From the NCBI GenBank assembly GCA_945889625.1, contig CAMDCE010000030.1, forward strand, positions 1-60,596: DNA of 60,596 bases, read 5' to 3'. Numbering within the stretch: the stretch's first letter is position 1; the number at the start of each line of letters is the position of its first letter. Below the pieces are notes generated by a model. The model did not search any database, had not been told where the DNA came from, and worked only from the letters and a program-made list of their open reading frames with translations. Made by a program: the position numbers and the translations under genes. Below, piece by piece: positions 1-10,188 of the stretch. The stretch comes from Asaia bogorensis. GTDB lineage: Bacteria; Pseudomonadota; Alphaproteobacteria; Reyranellales; Reyranellaceae.

Positions 1-2
1 AC

Positions 3-296
3 CGTATCGTGGTGGCCCGTCCGGAACGCGCATTGCTGAGGGCAGTCGCTCGGGCCAACGACCTCCGCGATCGTCTGGAGCGGGGTGGGGATGTCGGGCT
101 GCATGATCTGGCGCGAGAGGATCGATGCACTCGTCCGTACGTGAGCAGCATGATCAGGCTGGCATACCTGGCACCGGATATCATCGAAGCCATCCTGCAG
201 GGCAATCAGCCAGTCCGCCTTAGCCTTGCTGACCTGACGGAACGGCGAATCCCCTTGAGTTGGAAACAGCAGCGCCAAACGTTCGGGTTCCTGTAG
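3..296 (+). CDS. Serine recombinase-like protein, C-terminal fragment (5' end outside window)
   Basis: The reading frame is open to the left edge, so this is the C-terminal 98 or so residues of a longer protein. The tail has the pattern seen at the C-terminus of many alphaproteobacterial resolvase/invertase-type recombinases: a small helical segment (RPYVSSMIRLAYLAPDI), the motif LAPDIIEAILQG, and a closing stretch (LADLTERRIPLSWKQQRQTFGFL, partly quoted) in which a tryptophan-containing helix ends in GFL. Such proteins catalyse site-specific DNA strand exchange using an N-terminal serine that lies outside the window. The gene ends about 290 bases from a tRNA-Gln, which suggests an integrated element or its remnant. 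The family call rests on remembered similarity of the tail only; the catalytic domain cannot be checked. Confidence 0.6.
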   Translation, partial: RIVVARPERALLRAVARANDLRDRLERGGDVGLHDLAREDRCTRPYVSSMIRLAYLAPDIIEAILQGNQPVRLSLADLTERRIPLSWKQQRQTFGFL

Positions 297-581
297 GAGC
301 TCGCCAGCAAATGTCGATGGATGAGCTCCGCCCGTAAACGCGCTTGCTGTGACATTCCTGCCACCATTTTGAATACATAACGTATCGCGTTCCGATGTTG
401 CCAAGCACGAAGCGTAAGTGCCGAAATCGTGCCCGGAGAAAAGAGCCCAGGTTGCCCCAATTTGGGACCCATACGCGCTCCATTCTGGGCGCTCGGCCGT
501 CCGCTCATCCGAGCTAACCGGCGGAAAAGTCGCGGAGAATTTGGAAGCACTGTCGTGCGGAGAGGATTACGCACCACTGGC

Positions 582-655
582 TGGCTGGGGGACTAGGATT
601 CGAACCTAGACTGCACGGGTCAGAGCCGAGAGTTCTACCGTTAAACTATCCCCCA
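582..655 (-). tRNA. tRNA-Gln (anticodon CUG)
   Basis: Read on the minus strand this folds into a complete cloverleaf of 74 nt with an encoded CCA end. The acceptor arms TGGGGGA and TCCCCCA pair fully, the T arm is CTAGG-TTCGAAT-CCTAG, and the anticodon loop CTCTGAC puts CTG at positions 34-36 (plus-strand 621-623). The U1-A72 pair and G73 discriminator are typical of tRNA-Gln. The anticodon stem has one U-U mismatch at 28-42, which is unusual but compatible with function. The 3' end faces the recombinase fragment to the left, a layout often found at integration sites. Confidence 0.95.
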
Positions 656-814
656 AGCGGGCCGGCGGCAGGATTTAGCGACCGCCGCTCCGCTTGGCAA
701 GGTGCCACTATATATAAGGGGGCGCTGGGTTCGGCTGATCCTCCGAGGATGGGCCGTCAAAGCCTCGCCCCCCGGCCCGTCCTCGGTTACCATCGGGCCA
801 AGGAAAGAGAACAA

Positions 815-1894
815 ATGGCCGGGGATTCCACGCCGCAAGCAGGGAACAGGGGAGGCTGGCACAGCGGTCGTTTCGCGCACACTTTCGCTGCCATCGATCT
901 CGGCACCAACAATTGCCGGCTTCTGGTGGCACGGGCGTCGGTCGAGGGCTTCGATGTCATCGACGCCTATTCACGCCCGGTGAGGCTGGGCGAGGGCGTG
1001 GCGCTGAACGGCACACTGTGCGGCGATGCCATCGAGCGCACGCTGGGGGCGCTCGACGTCTGCGCGTCCAAGATCGGTCGCCACCGCGTCACGCGGGCGC
1101 GCCACATCGCCACCGAGGCCTGCCGGCGCGCCTGCAACGGCGAGGATTTCCTGACGCTGGTGAGGCAGCGCACCGGACTCGGCTTCGAGGTCATCCAGCC
1201 GGCCGAGGAGGCGCGGCTGGCGCTGGCCAGCTGCGAGGATCTGCTCGACCCGGAAATCCCCTACGGCCTGCTGATCGACATCGGCGGCGGCTCGACGGAA
1301 GTGAGCTGGATCAAGATCGGCCGCCGCGACGATCGCGCCGGCGGTGTCGCGACCGAGCTCCTGGACATGACCTCGGTGCCGTGGGGCGTCGTTACGCTGA
1401 CCGAATCCTGTGTGAGCGGCCTGCAGCGCGACCGCGCGGTGAGCCGCGCCTGCTACGACGACATGGTCGAGCGCATCCGCAGCGACCTCCGGCCGTTCTG
1501 CGCCCGCCACGGCATCGCTCCGGCGATCGCCCGCGGCGAGGTCCAGATGATCGGCGCCTCGGGCACGGTGACGACGGTGAGCGCCCATCACCTCGGGCTG
1601 AAGCGCTACAACCGTACCCTGGTCGACGGCTCGCGCATCGGCCGCGAGCACATCCTCAGGATCTGCGACCAGCTCTCGCTGCTGTCGGTGGCCGAGCTCA
1701 CCCATCTGCCGTGCATCGGCGACGATAGAGCCGACCTGGCGCTGGCCGGCGGCGCCATCCTCGAGGCGGTGTGCCGGCAATGGCCGGCGCCCATGGTGCG
1801 GGTGGCCGACCGCGGCCTGCGCGAGGGCGTGCTGATGGAGCTGATGCGCCAGGCCGACCGCGACGCCGATCCCAACTGCAAACGCGGCGCCTAG
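815..1894 (+). CDS. Ppx/GppA family phosphatase
   Basis: Protein of 359 aa in the ASKHA-fold Ppx/GppA family, which hydrolyses polyphosphate or guanosine pentaphosphate (pppGpp). The N-terminal phosphate-binding loop AAIDLGTNNCRLLVA (about residues 25-39) and the second nucleotide loop GLLIDIGGGSTEVSW in the middle of the protein are both clear. It lacks the C-terminal HD-like domain of the long E. coli Ppx, so it belongs to the short form common in alphaproteobacteria. The ATG at 815 is chosen over an upstream in-frame ATG at 749 because AAGGAAAGAG sits 6 bases before it. It ends 5 bases before rlmE, a conserved pairing that implies one operon. Whether polyphosphate or pppGpp is the substrate cannot be read from sequence. 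Confidence 0.9.
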   Translation: MAGDSTPQAGNRGGWHSGRFAHTFAAIDLGTNNCRLLVARASVEGFDVIDAYSRPVRLGEGVALNGTLCGDAIERTLGALDVCASKIGRHRVTRARHIATEACRRACNGEDFLTLVRQRTGLGFEVIQPAEEARLALASCEDLLDPEIPYGLLIDIGGGSTEVSWIKIGRRDDRAGGVATELLDMTSVPWGVVTLTESCVSGLQRDRAVSRACYDDMVERIRSDLRPFCARHGIAPAIARGEVQMIGASGTVTTVSAHHLGLKRYNRTLVDGSRIGREHILRICDQLSLLSVAELTHLPCIGDDRADLALAGGAILEAVCRQWPAPMVRVADRGLREGVLMELMRQADRDADPNCKRGA

Positions 1895-1899
1895 GCTCG

Positions 1900-2589
1900 A
1901 TGGCCAAGGGGAAAAGCAGCCTGCCGACCGGCCGGCGCGCCACCGTTCGCGTCAAGACGGCGCGCGGCCGTACCGTGTCGCAGCAGCGCTGGCTGCAGCG
2001 CCAGCTCAACGATCCCTATGTCGCCGAAGCCAAGAAGCGCGGCTACCGCTCGCGCGCCGCCTTCAAGCTCCTGCAGCTCGACGACCAGTTCCGCTTCCTG
2101 AAGCCCGGCGCCAAGGTGGTCGATCTCGGCGCCGCACCGGGCGGCTGGACCCAGGTCGCCGTCGAACGCGTGAAAGCGGAGAAGGGCGGCGGCGTGGTGG
2201 TGGGCATCGATATCACGGCCGTACCGCCGATCGCCGGCGCCACGGTGATCGAGAAGGATTTCTACGATGCCGATGCGCCCGCTGTGCTGACCGGGCTCGT
2301 CGGCGGGCCGGTCGACGTCGTGCTGAGCGACATGGCGGCCTCGGCCACCGGCGATCCGCAAACCGATCATCTGCGCATCATGGGCCTCGCCGAAGCGGCG
2401 CACGATTTCGCCCGCGTCGTGCTGAAACCCGGCGGCAGCTTCGTCGCCAAGGTGCTGCGCGGCGGCACCGAACGCACGCTGCTCGACCGGCTGAAGAAGG
2501 ATTTCGCCAGGGTCCGCCACGTCAAGCCCGCGGCCAGCCGGGCCGATTCGGCGGAAATGTACGTCGTCGGCACGGGCTTCCGCGGCTAG
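1900..2589 (+). CDS. rlmE: 23S rRNA (uridine-2552-2'-O)-methyltransferase RlmE (FtsJ)
   Basis: Protein of 229 aa that transfers a methyl group from SAM to the 2'-OH of U2552 in 23S rRNA late in 50S assembly. The SAM-binding motif VVDLGAAPGGWTQV lies at about residues 73-86. The catalytic K-D-K-E tetrad of the family is complete: K56 (in SRAAFKL), D144 (LSDMAAS), K184 (FVAKVLRGG) and E219 (DSAEMYVV). Compared with E. coli RlmE it has about 20 extra basic N-terminal residues, as is usual in alphaproteobacteria. The ATG at 1900 follows the Ppx/GppA stop by 5 bases, so the two genes are probably translated from one transcript. Confidence 0.95.
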   Translation: MAKGKSSLPTGRRATVRVKTARGRTVSQQRWLQRQLNDPYVAEAKKRGYRSRAAFKLLQLDDQFRFLKPGAKVVDLGAAPGGWTQVAVERVKAEKGGGVVVGIDITAVPPIAGATVIEKDFYDADAPAVLTGLVGGPVDVVLSDMAASATGDPQTDHLRIMGLAEAAHDFARVVLKPGGSFVAKVLRGGTERTLLDRLKKDFARVRHVKPAASRADSAEMYVVGTGFRG

Positions 2590-2630
2590 GGGATTCGACT
2601 ATAAGGCTTCGGCAAAACGCGGGGTAGCAA

Positions 2631-4145
2631 GTGCGGGCAGTGCGGAATTTCCTGGCGAACACGCTGCTGATGGTCGTCTCGGTCGTGGTCTGCATCGTGC
2701 TGGCCGAAGGCATCGTGCGCCTCATCGACGGCCAGTCGCCGATCGCCCTGATGCTGCCTGAGGTGGCGGGCTCGCTGGGCGTCGACACGACCGGCGGCCA
2801 TCTCGACAAGATGCCGCGCGCCGACGGCGTCGAGCGCGCCTGGTTCTTCGCCGATCCGCCGCCCTTGCCCAACCGCACGCCGCCGCCCGCCGAGTGGATC
2901 GAGCTCGACAAGCAGATCCAGCGCGCGCCGCAGTTCGGCCCGACTGGCCTCGCCAATCCCTTCCTGCCCTGGGACATGTTCAAGGCGTGGAACGCGGTCT
3001 TCGTCGGCGATCCCTGCAAGCACGACTATCTCCGCGGCGCGCCGGGGCGGCTGTGGGTCTACGATCCGCCCGACGGCAAGCCGCGACCGACCTTCCGGTT
3101 CCTGCCCAGCGCCACCGTGCCGGACGGGCTGGTGACCAACGCCTACGGCTGGCGCGGTCCGCCGGTGCCCTTCAAGCGGGCAGCCCGCACGATCCGCATC
3201 GTCTTCGTCGGCGCCTCGACGGTGGCCGAGATCCATCCCTATCCCTACTCGGGTCCGGAATATCTCGACCACTGGCTCAACCTGTGGGCCAAGGCCAGGA
3301 AGCTCGACCTCAAGTTCGAGGTCATGAACGCCGGGCGCGAGAGCATCAACTCGACCGACCTCGCCGCCATCGTCCGCCAGGAAGTGGCGCCGCTGCGTCC
3401 CGACCTCGTGGTCTATTACGAAGGCGGCAACCAGCTGCAGCTCGCCACCGTCGTCAAGGAAGTGCCCAAGGGCGTGCCGCTGCCCGGTGGCTGGCTGGCG
3501 CGCTGGCTGAGAGAGGCTGCGACCTACTCCGCGTTGGCGCGCCGCGCGGAAGGCCTGACGGTCGGCAGCGAATGGCCCAAGCCCGCCTACGAGATCGCCT
3601 GGCCGAAGGGCCTGGATGAATTCGACCCCGACCTGGCGCGGCCCGACCTGCCGGTCCATCTCAGCACGATCATCGGCGATCTCGATTCGATCCGCGCCGA
3701 CCTTGCCAAGGTCGGCGGCGAACTGTCGGTGGCGTCTTTCCATTGGCTGGCGAAGGAGGGGCTGGTGTTGAACGCCGTCCACCACAAGCCCATCCTGGAG
3801 ACGCTCAACATCCGCTATTTCCCCTACCTCTACCGCGACCTCGAACGCCTGACCGCCTTCGAGAACCGCGTCTTCGAGAAGTACGACAAGGTGCACGGGC
3901 TGCCCTTCATCGATGTCGCGCGCTACATGCCCTACGACCCCAACCTGTTCAGCGACGCCATCCACAACACCCCGGCCGGCGTGAAGCTGCGCGCCTGGAT
4001 CCAGCTCCAGCAGCTGGTGCCGATCATCGAGAAGAAGCTGGCGAGCGGCGAATGGCCCAAGCCGGTGCCCGAGATGGCCGACACCCATCCCGCCTTCACC
4101 ACCCCGCCGCGCGAGATCCGCTTCGACTGCAAGAAAGCGTCATGA
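2631..4145 (+). CDS. SGNH/GDSL hydrolase-like membrane-anchored protein
   Basis: Protein of 504 aa with one N-terminal membrane helix (about residues 10-27) and a large periplasmic part. Blocks of the SGNH esterase fold are visible: block I as VFVGASTVAE (nucleophile Ser, about residue 195), block II around MNAGRESINS, block III as YYEGGNQ, and block V as SDAIH near the C-terminus (Asp-x-x-His). Such enzymes are esterases or polysaccharide O-acetyl transferases/esterases; the substrate is not known here. The start is a GTG, because no ATG fits. The stop codon TGA lies within the first bases of a palindromic repeat (4143-4263), so the C-terminus may have been set by the repeat. Three further SGNH-type genes lie within 6 kb. 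Confidence 0.75.
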   Translation: MRAVRNFLANTLLMVVSVVVCIVLAEGIVRLIDGQSPIALMLPEVAGSLGVDTTGGHLDKMPRADGVERAWFFADPPPLPNRTPPPAEWIELDKQIQRAPQFGPTGLANPFLPWDMFKAWNAVFVGDPCKHDYLRGAPGRLWVYDPPDGKPRPTFRFLPSATVPDGLVTNAYGWRGPPVPFKRAARTIRIVFVGASTVAEIHPYPYSGPEYLDHWLNLWAKARKLDLKFEVMNAGRESINSTDLAAIVRQEVAPLRPDLVVYYEGGNQLQLATVVKEVPKGVPLPGGWLARWLREAATYSALARRAEGLTVGSEWPKPAYEIAWPKGLDEFDPDLARPDLPVHLSTIIGDLDSIRADLAKVGGELSVASFHWLAKEGLVLNAVHHKPILETLNIRYFPYLYRDLERLTAFENRVFEKYDKVHGLPFIDVARYMPYDPNLFSDAIHNTPAGVKLRAWIQLQQLVPIIEKKLASGEWPKPVPEMADTHPAFTTPPREIRFDCKKAS

Positions 4146-4263
4146 CCCCCTCCGTCGCGTATGACGCGACACCTCCCCCGAAGACGGGGGAGGGATAAGA
4201 AGGAGTCATTCCTCCCCCGTCTGCGGGGGAGGTGTCGCGGTCATACCGCGACGGAGGGGGTCA
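4143..4263. repeat. Palindromic repeat family A, copy 1 (inverted pair)
   Basis: Two half-units in inverted orientation. Each half has the form TGACCCCCTCCGTCGCG, a short spacer, CGCGACACCTCCCCCG and then a hairpin with CGGGGGAGG. The ends supply the TGA stop of the plus-strand gene on the left and the TGA stop of the minus-strand gene on the right. Further copies are at 5329, 7667, 11522, 14797 and 35494. It could act as a bidirectional hairpin terminator between convergent genes. Confidence 0.9.
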
Positions 4264-5259
4264 GCAGCCCTTCGACTGCTTGCTGCACAACTCCCTCAAC
4301 ACCGGCAGCAGCTCCTGCGTCATACCCTTGGCAAACGCAGCGTTGGCGGCGCCATTGGGATGCGGGTCGGGCACCGTCACCCACAGACTCGGCGGAGCGA
4401 GAGCCTCGACCGTGGGCAGCAGGTCGACGAAGGGCAGCTTCTGGGCCTCGGCGACCGCGCGCACCTTGGCGGTGACGTCGGCGAAGGGATAGGGCCTGAG
4501 CTCGCGCAGCTCGGGAATGTTGAACACGATCAGCGGCACATGGAGCTTGCGCGCCAGCTCGGCGAAGCGGCCGATGTCGCGCTGGGTGTTCGTCCAGCCG
4601 GCGGCATCGCTGCCGTAGAGGCCGCGGTAGTACTGCTTCCAGTCGGGCTGCGAGCCGGACTGGCGGACGAGCGAATCGATCCGGTACTTCAGCACGATCC
4701 ACGCCGCCGAATGCAGGTCGAGCCAGCTCTCCCTGGGATAGGTCGGGATCGGCTCGGCGTCGTTGATGAAATAGGCCAGCACGATGATGTCGGGCTTCAA
4801 GCGTGCGCCGACCGCCTGGAACAGCGCCAGCTCCTGCGTGGTGTTGTAGTTGCCGACGCCGAGATTGAAGCCGTCGACCTTGCGGCCCTGGCCGACCAGG
4901 TCGGCGATCACGCGATGGGCGAAGGTCTCCTGCTCGGCCACGCCCCAGCCCATGGCGATCGAATCGCCGACGAAGGCGATGCGGGCGACGCCGGGAGCTG
5001 GCGTGTCGGCGATCGCCGGCCCGCGCAGGCCGAAGTCGTTGGTCCGCACCGGCACGCCCATCAGCCCGGCTGAGCTGTTGCGGCGATGACGATGGCCGAT
5101 CTCGGGGTCGCGCATCTTGACCAGGCGCGCGTACTTCCACATCTCGAGCTCGTAGGACATGCCGTCGTCGACGATCAGACGCGTCATTCCCTCGAGCGCC
5201 AGCGCGCAGAAGACCAGCACGCCGGCCAACAGCACGAGGTTCTTGAGAATCGCCTTCAT
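4261..5259 (-). CDS. SGNH/GDSL hydrolase family protein
   Basis: Protein of 332 aa with an N-terminal signal anchor (LVLLAGVLVFCALALEG) and a clear SGNH hydrolase domain. Block I is FVGDSIAMGWGV (nucleophile Ser in GDS), block II is NLGVGNYN, block III is AYFINDAEP with the oxyanion Asn, and block V is PDPHPNG with the Asp-x-x-His dyad. All four catalytic blocks are intact, so an active esterase is likely, acting outside the cytoplasmic membrane. It is convergent with the SGNH-like gene to its left, and only the palindromic repeat lies between them. The last codon before the stop abuts the repeat, and the stop TGA is the repeat's terminal trinucleotide. Confidence 0.85.
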   Translation of the reverse strand: MKAILKNLVLLAGVLVFCALALEGMTRLIVDDGMSYELEMWKYARLVKMRDPEIGHRHRRNSSAGLMGVPVRTNDFGLRGPAIADTPAPGVARIAFVGDSIAMGWGVAEQETFAHRVIADLVGQGRKVDGFNLGVGNYNTTQELALFQAVGARLKPDIIVLAYFINDAEPIPTYPRESWLDLHSAAWIVLKYRIDSLVRQSGSQPDWKQYYRGLYGSDAAGWTNTQRDIGRFAELARKLHVPLIVFNIPELRELRPYPFADVTAKVRAVAEAQKLPFVDLLPTVEALAPPSLWVTVPDPHPNGAANAAFAKGMTQELLPVLRELCSKQSKGC

Positions 5260-5328
5260 TGAGAGCCTTGTTAATCGGTCGACCGGCCGGGGGGAAGCGC
5301 CGCCAAAGTCGCAGTGCGAGCTTTCTTA

Positions 5329-5492
5329 CCCTCCCCCGCAGACGGGGGAGGGATATGACTCTTCTCCTCCCCCGTCTGCGGGGGAGGTGTCGCGGTAATC
5401 CGCGACGGAGGGGGTCATGGCTCTCATGCAAGACGCCCCGACCCCCTCCGTCGGCGTATGACGCCGACACCTCCCCCGGAGACGGGGGAGGG
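5329..5492. repeat. Palindromic repeat family A, copy 2 (three half-units)
   Basis: Three half-units in sequence, each with the CCTCCCCC/GGGGGAGG hairpin and the CCGCGAC/GTCGCGG or GCCGAC/GTCGGC inner stem. It lies between the minus-strand SGNH gene start and the plus-strand DUF1993 gene, so it sits in a divergent promoter region rather than at a gene end. Confidence 0.9.
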
Positions 5493-5540
5493 ACCTTGAG
5501 ATTAGAGTGCCGGCTTCACAACTGAACCAAGGAAACACCC

Positions 5541-7659
<2,119 letters not shown>

Positions 7660-7666
7660 GAAGCTT

Positions 7667-7811
7667 CCCTCCCCTGTCTTCAGGGGAGGTGTCGGCGTCT
7701 TGCGCCGACCTTGCGCCTTCACAGGCGCCGGGGGTCATAAGTCACAGCGAAAGATCCTGACCCCCCTCCGTCGCGGCATGACCGCGACACCTCCCCCGAA
7801 GACGGGGGAGG
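7667..7811. repeat. Palindromic repeat family A, copy 3
   Basis: An inverted pair of half-units. The left one is diverged (CCCTCCCCTGTC with TTCAGGGGAGG), and the right one matches the usual sequence (CCCTCCGTCGCG, CCGCGACACCTCCCCCG). It lies between the convergent ends of guaB and the minus-strand SGNH pair, where it could terminate both transcripts. Confidence 0.85.
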
Positions 7812-7822
7812 AACAATGAGCG

Positions 7823-8899
7823 TCAGCGAACGATGCCCCGCCGCTTGAGTTCCGCGGCGATGGCTTCGGCGGTCAGCCGGTAGCCTTCGGGACTGGGGTG
7901 CCAGGTGAGGTAGATGGCGTTTCGGCCGCGCTCGCGCACCGCCCGGTCGGTGTCGTCATAGAGGTCCAGCGCGCCGAGGCCGGCCTCGCGGGCGCAGCGC
8001 AGGACGGCCTGCGAGATGCGCCGCTGCTCGGCCGCGAACTCCGGGTCCTCCCAGAGATAGAAATCGTACTGCGCCACCACGAGCGTCGGAATCCTGAGCG
8101 CCGCCAGACGCTGCATCAGCGGGCAGGCGATCCGTTCGCCGGTGCCGCGCGGCGTGGCGCGGACGTGGTCGACCGACCACTCATACTGCCAGCCCTGGTG
8201 GCGCAGGACGGTGTCGAGCAGCACCGACCAGCCGACCGCCCATTGCAGCAGCGACAAGGTATCGCGCGGGTCGGGTGACGGCGGGACCGGGACGTTGCGC
8301 AGCTCGAGCTTGCCGTCCTTGAGGTCGAAGTAGGGCTTCTCGGTGCCCCAGGTCCGGCTCATCTCGCTGCGCCGGACATCGTCGGCAATGAAGCCCACGA
8401 CGATGGCGGCGGGTTTGAGCTCGGCGGCCAGCCGCTCGGTGCGCAGCACGGTCTGGTCGAGCCCGTAGGCCGCCACGCCGGCGTTGATGGTGCGGCGGCC
8501 GATCAACCCCTGCAGGTAGGCGGGCCAGGTTTCGTTGTCGGCGACCTCGTCGCCCTGGGTGTAGGAATCGCCGGTTGCCAGCACGGGCGGCAGATGCGCC
8601 GCGGGCGAGCCGTTGGCGCCAGTGTTGCCGGCCGCCAGCGGCGGCATCAGGCGAAACCCCTGGGCGTCGTAGTGGATGTTCGACGAAGAAAATCCCGCAC
8701 GCTGCACGTAGCCGAGGCTGGCATCGTAGGTGAACCGGCGCTCGCGGTTCTCGCCGTCGGTACCGATGCGCGCCTGCAGCACGAGGTTGGGCCAGCGCAG
8801 CAGCGCGTCGGGCCCGCCGCGGACCAGGCGGCAGCCGAGTTCGAGCAGGACCAGGGTCAGCAGGACCGAGCCGAGAACCAGTGAGAGACGGCCGGTCAT
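7823..8899 (-). CDS. SGNH/GDSL hydrolase-like protein, tandem copy 2
   Basis: Protein of 358 aa with an N-terminal membrane anchor (LVLGSVLLTLVLLELGCRL) and an SGNH-like domain. Block I is ATGDSYTQGDEV, block II is NAGVAAYG, and block V is the C-terminal WHPSPEGYRL. Block III, normally GxND, reads GFIADD, so the usual oxyanion asparagine is replaced by alanine. It is a close paralogue of the gene just upstream (8901-10058), with matching segments such as IVVGFIADD and AQYDxxxWxDPxFAAEQRR. Its ATG starts one base after that gene's TGA, which implies translational coupling. The role may be in modifying a cell-surface polymer, but no substrate is evident. Confidence 0.75.
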   Translation of the reverse strand: MTGRLSLVLGSVLLTLVLLELGCRLVRGGPDALLRWPNLVLQARIGTDGENRERRFTYDASLGYVQRAGFSSSNIHYDAQGFRLMPPLAAGNTGANGSPAAHLPPVLATGDSYTQGDEVADNETWPAYLQGLIGRRTINAGVAAYGLDQTVLRTERLAAELKPAAIVVGFIADDVRRSEMSRTWGTEKPYFDLKDGKLELRNVPVPPSPDPRDTLSLLQWAVGWSVLLDTVLRHQGWQYEWSVDHVRATPRGTGERIACPLMQRLAALRIPTLVVAQYDFYLWEDPEFAAEQRRISQAVLRCAREAGLGALDLYDDTDRAVRERGRNAIYLTWHPSPEGYRLTAEAIAAELKRRGIVR

Positions 8900-8900
8900 G

Positions 8901-10058
8901 TCATTTGTCGTGCTTGCCGATGTCTGATTTGCCGAGTGCGGCCGCCACGGTATCGGCGATCAGCCGGTTGCCCCTGTCGTTCATGTGCCAGAGGCCGTAG
9001 AAGCCGCGCGGTCCCTCCTTGCCGGCGCGCGCCGCCATGACGTCGAAGCTGTCGAGGGTCTCGAGCCCGGCCTGCCTGGCGCAGCCCAGCAGCTGGGCGG
9101 TCATGCGCCGTTGCTCGGCGGCGAAGGCGGGGTCCTGCCAGACCACCGGATCGTATTGCGCCACGATCAGCAGGCGCGCGCCGCTTTTTTTCTGCAGCTC
9201 GGCCAGCCGTCCCGTCAACCGGCAGGCGAGCTGCTCGCCCGATCCCGACGGGCCGGCGCGCAGGTGATCGCCGAACCAGTCATGCAGCAGGTCGAGATGG
9301 CGCAGGGTGAATTCGAACAGGAAGGAGTAGCCGAGCGTCCGTTGCCAGAAATTGAGTGTCGAGCGCGGCTCGGCGCGTGGCGGCACCGGCACGCCGCGCA
9401 GCACCGGCCGGTCGCCCTCGAGGTCGAACCAGGGCTTGTCGGCGCTCCACAGGCGGCGCATCTCGGTGCGGCGGATATCGTCGGCGATGAAGCCGACGAC
9501 GATCGCCTGGGGTCGCAGCGCTGCTGCCAGGGCCTCGGCGCGCAGCACGATCTGGTCGAAGCCGTAGCCGCTCACGCCGCCGTTCAGCACGCGCCGGCCG
9601 GTCAGGCGCTGAAGATGCGCGGGCCAGGTCTCGGTATCGCCGACCTCATCGCCGAAGGTGAAGGAGTCGCCGACTGCCAGGATGGGGCCAAGGATGGGTC
9701 GGGCTGTCTCCGCGACCGTCGTCGCAATCGTCGCCGCAGGGGGCAGGTCCCCGGTGCGGCGCAGGCCGCCCGCCTCGATGACGGCGCCCGGTCCGGAGTA
9801 GTCGGGCCCGAAGGAGCCGGGCCTTGGCACGTAGCCCAGCAGGCCGTCATGGACGTAGCGGCTGCTGTCGCGGTCGGCGAGCACGGTGCGGGCACTGACC
9901 ACGAAGTTGGGCCACAGGAGCAGATATCCGTAGGAGGTCCGCAGCGCGAGCTCCAGGGCCAGCAGGCCCACGATGAGAGAGCCGAGGACGAGGCCGAGCC
10001 GGACAAGCCACTCGGGGCGCTGAGCCTTGGTCAGGGGATGAAAGGCGGGAGACGGCAC
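8901..10058 (-). CDS. SGNH/GDSL hydrolase-like protein, tandem copy 1
   Basis: Protein of 385 aa, first gene of a two-gene minus-strand operon of paralogues. An N-terminal helix (LGLVLGSLIVGLLALELAL) anchors it in the membrane. Block I reads AVGDSFTFGDEV, block II NGGVSGYG, block III GFIADD, and the C-terminal His motif GLWHMNDRGNRL. As in its partner, the block III Asn is absent. The start is a GTG at 10058; no better in-frame ATG precedes block I. The shared deviation in both copies suggests either an active-site variant subfamily or a duplicated non-canonical enzyme pair. Confidence 0.75.
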   Translation of the reverse strand: MPSPAFHPLTKAQRPEWLVRLGLVLGSLIVGLLALELALRTSYGYLLLWPNFVVSARTVLADRDSSRYVHDGLLGYVPRPGSFGPDYSGPGAVIEAGGLRRTGDLPPAATIATTVAETARPILGPILAVGDSFTFGDEVGDTETWPAHLQRLTGRRVLNGGVSGYGFDQIVLRAEALAAALRPQAIVVGFIADDIRRTEMRRLWSADKPWFDLEGDRPVLRGVPVPPRAEPRSTLNFWQRTLGYSFLFEFTLRHLDLLHDWFGDHLRAGPSGSGEQLACRLTGRLAELQKKSGARLLIVAQYDPVVWQDPAFAAEQRRMTAQLLGCARQAGLETLDSFDVMAARAGKEGPRGFYGLWHMNDRGNRLIADTVAAALGKSDIGKHDK

Positions 10059-10188
10059 GACGGTTTCTCAAGAGGGGTCTTTTCAATAGGGGTAAATTTC
10101 GCCAGCCGCCAGCGGTGAGGAATCGTTGCGCCTGAGGCATTTTCATCGTAGCGGCAGGGGCCGAACAGGGACAAGACCGGGAATTGAT

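Noticed and set aside
206..577. Minus-strand frame of 123 codons between the recombinase fragment and tRNA-Gln
   Set aside because: It overlaps the recombinase end, has no recognised domain and no ribosome-binding site. It may be a conserved flank of an element, but this could not be supported from the window.
2586..4088. Long minus-strand frame of 500 codons opposite the SGNH-like gene
   Set aside because: A GC-rich shadow frame with low-complexity Asp, His, Gly and Arg content; the plus-strand gene has clear SGNH motifs and a membrane anchor.
4161..4492. Plus-strand frames over the repeat at 4143 and the SGNH gene (for example a frame with [11 protein letters not shown])
   Set aside because: They consist of translated repeat plus shadow of the minus-strand SGNH gene; no independent evidence of coding.
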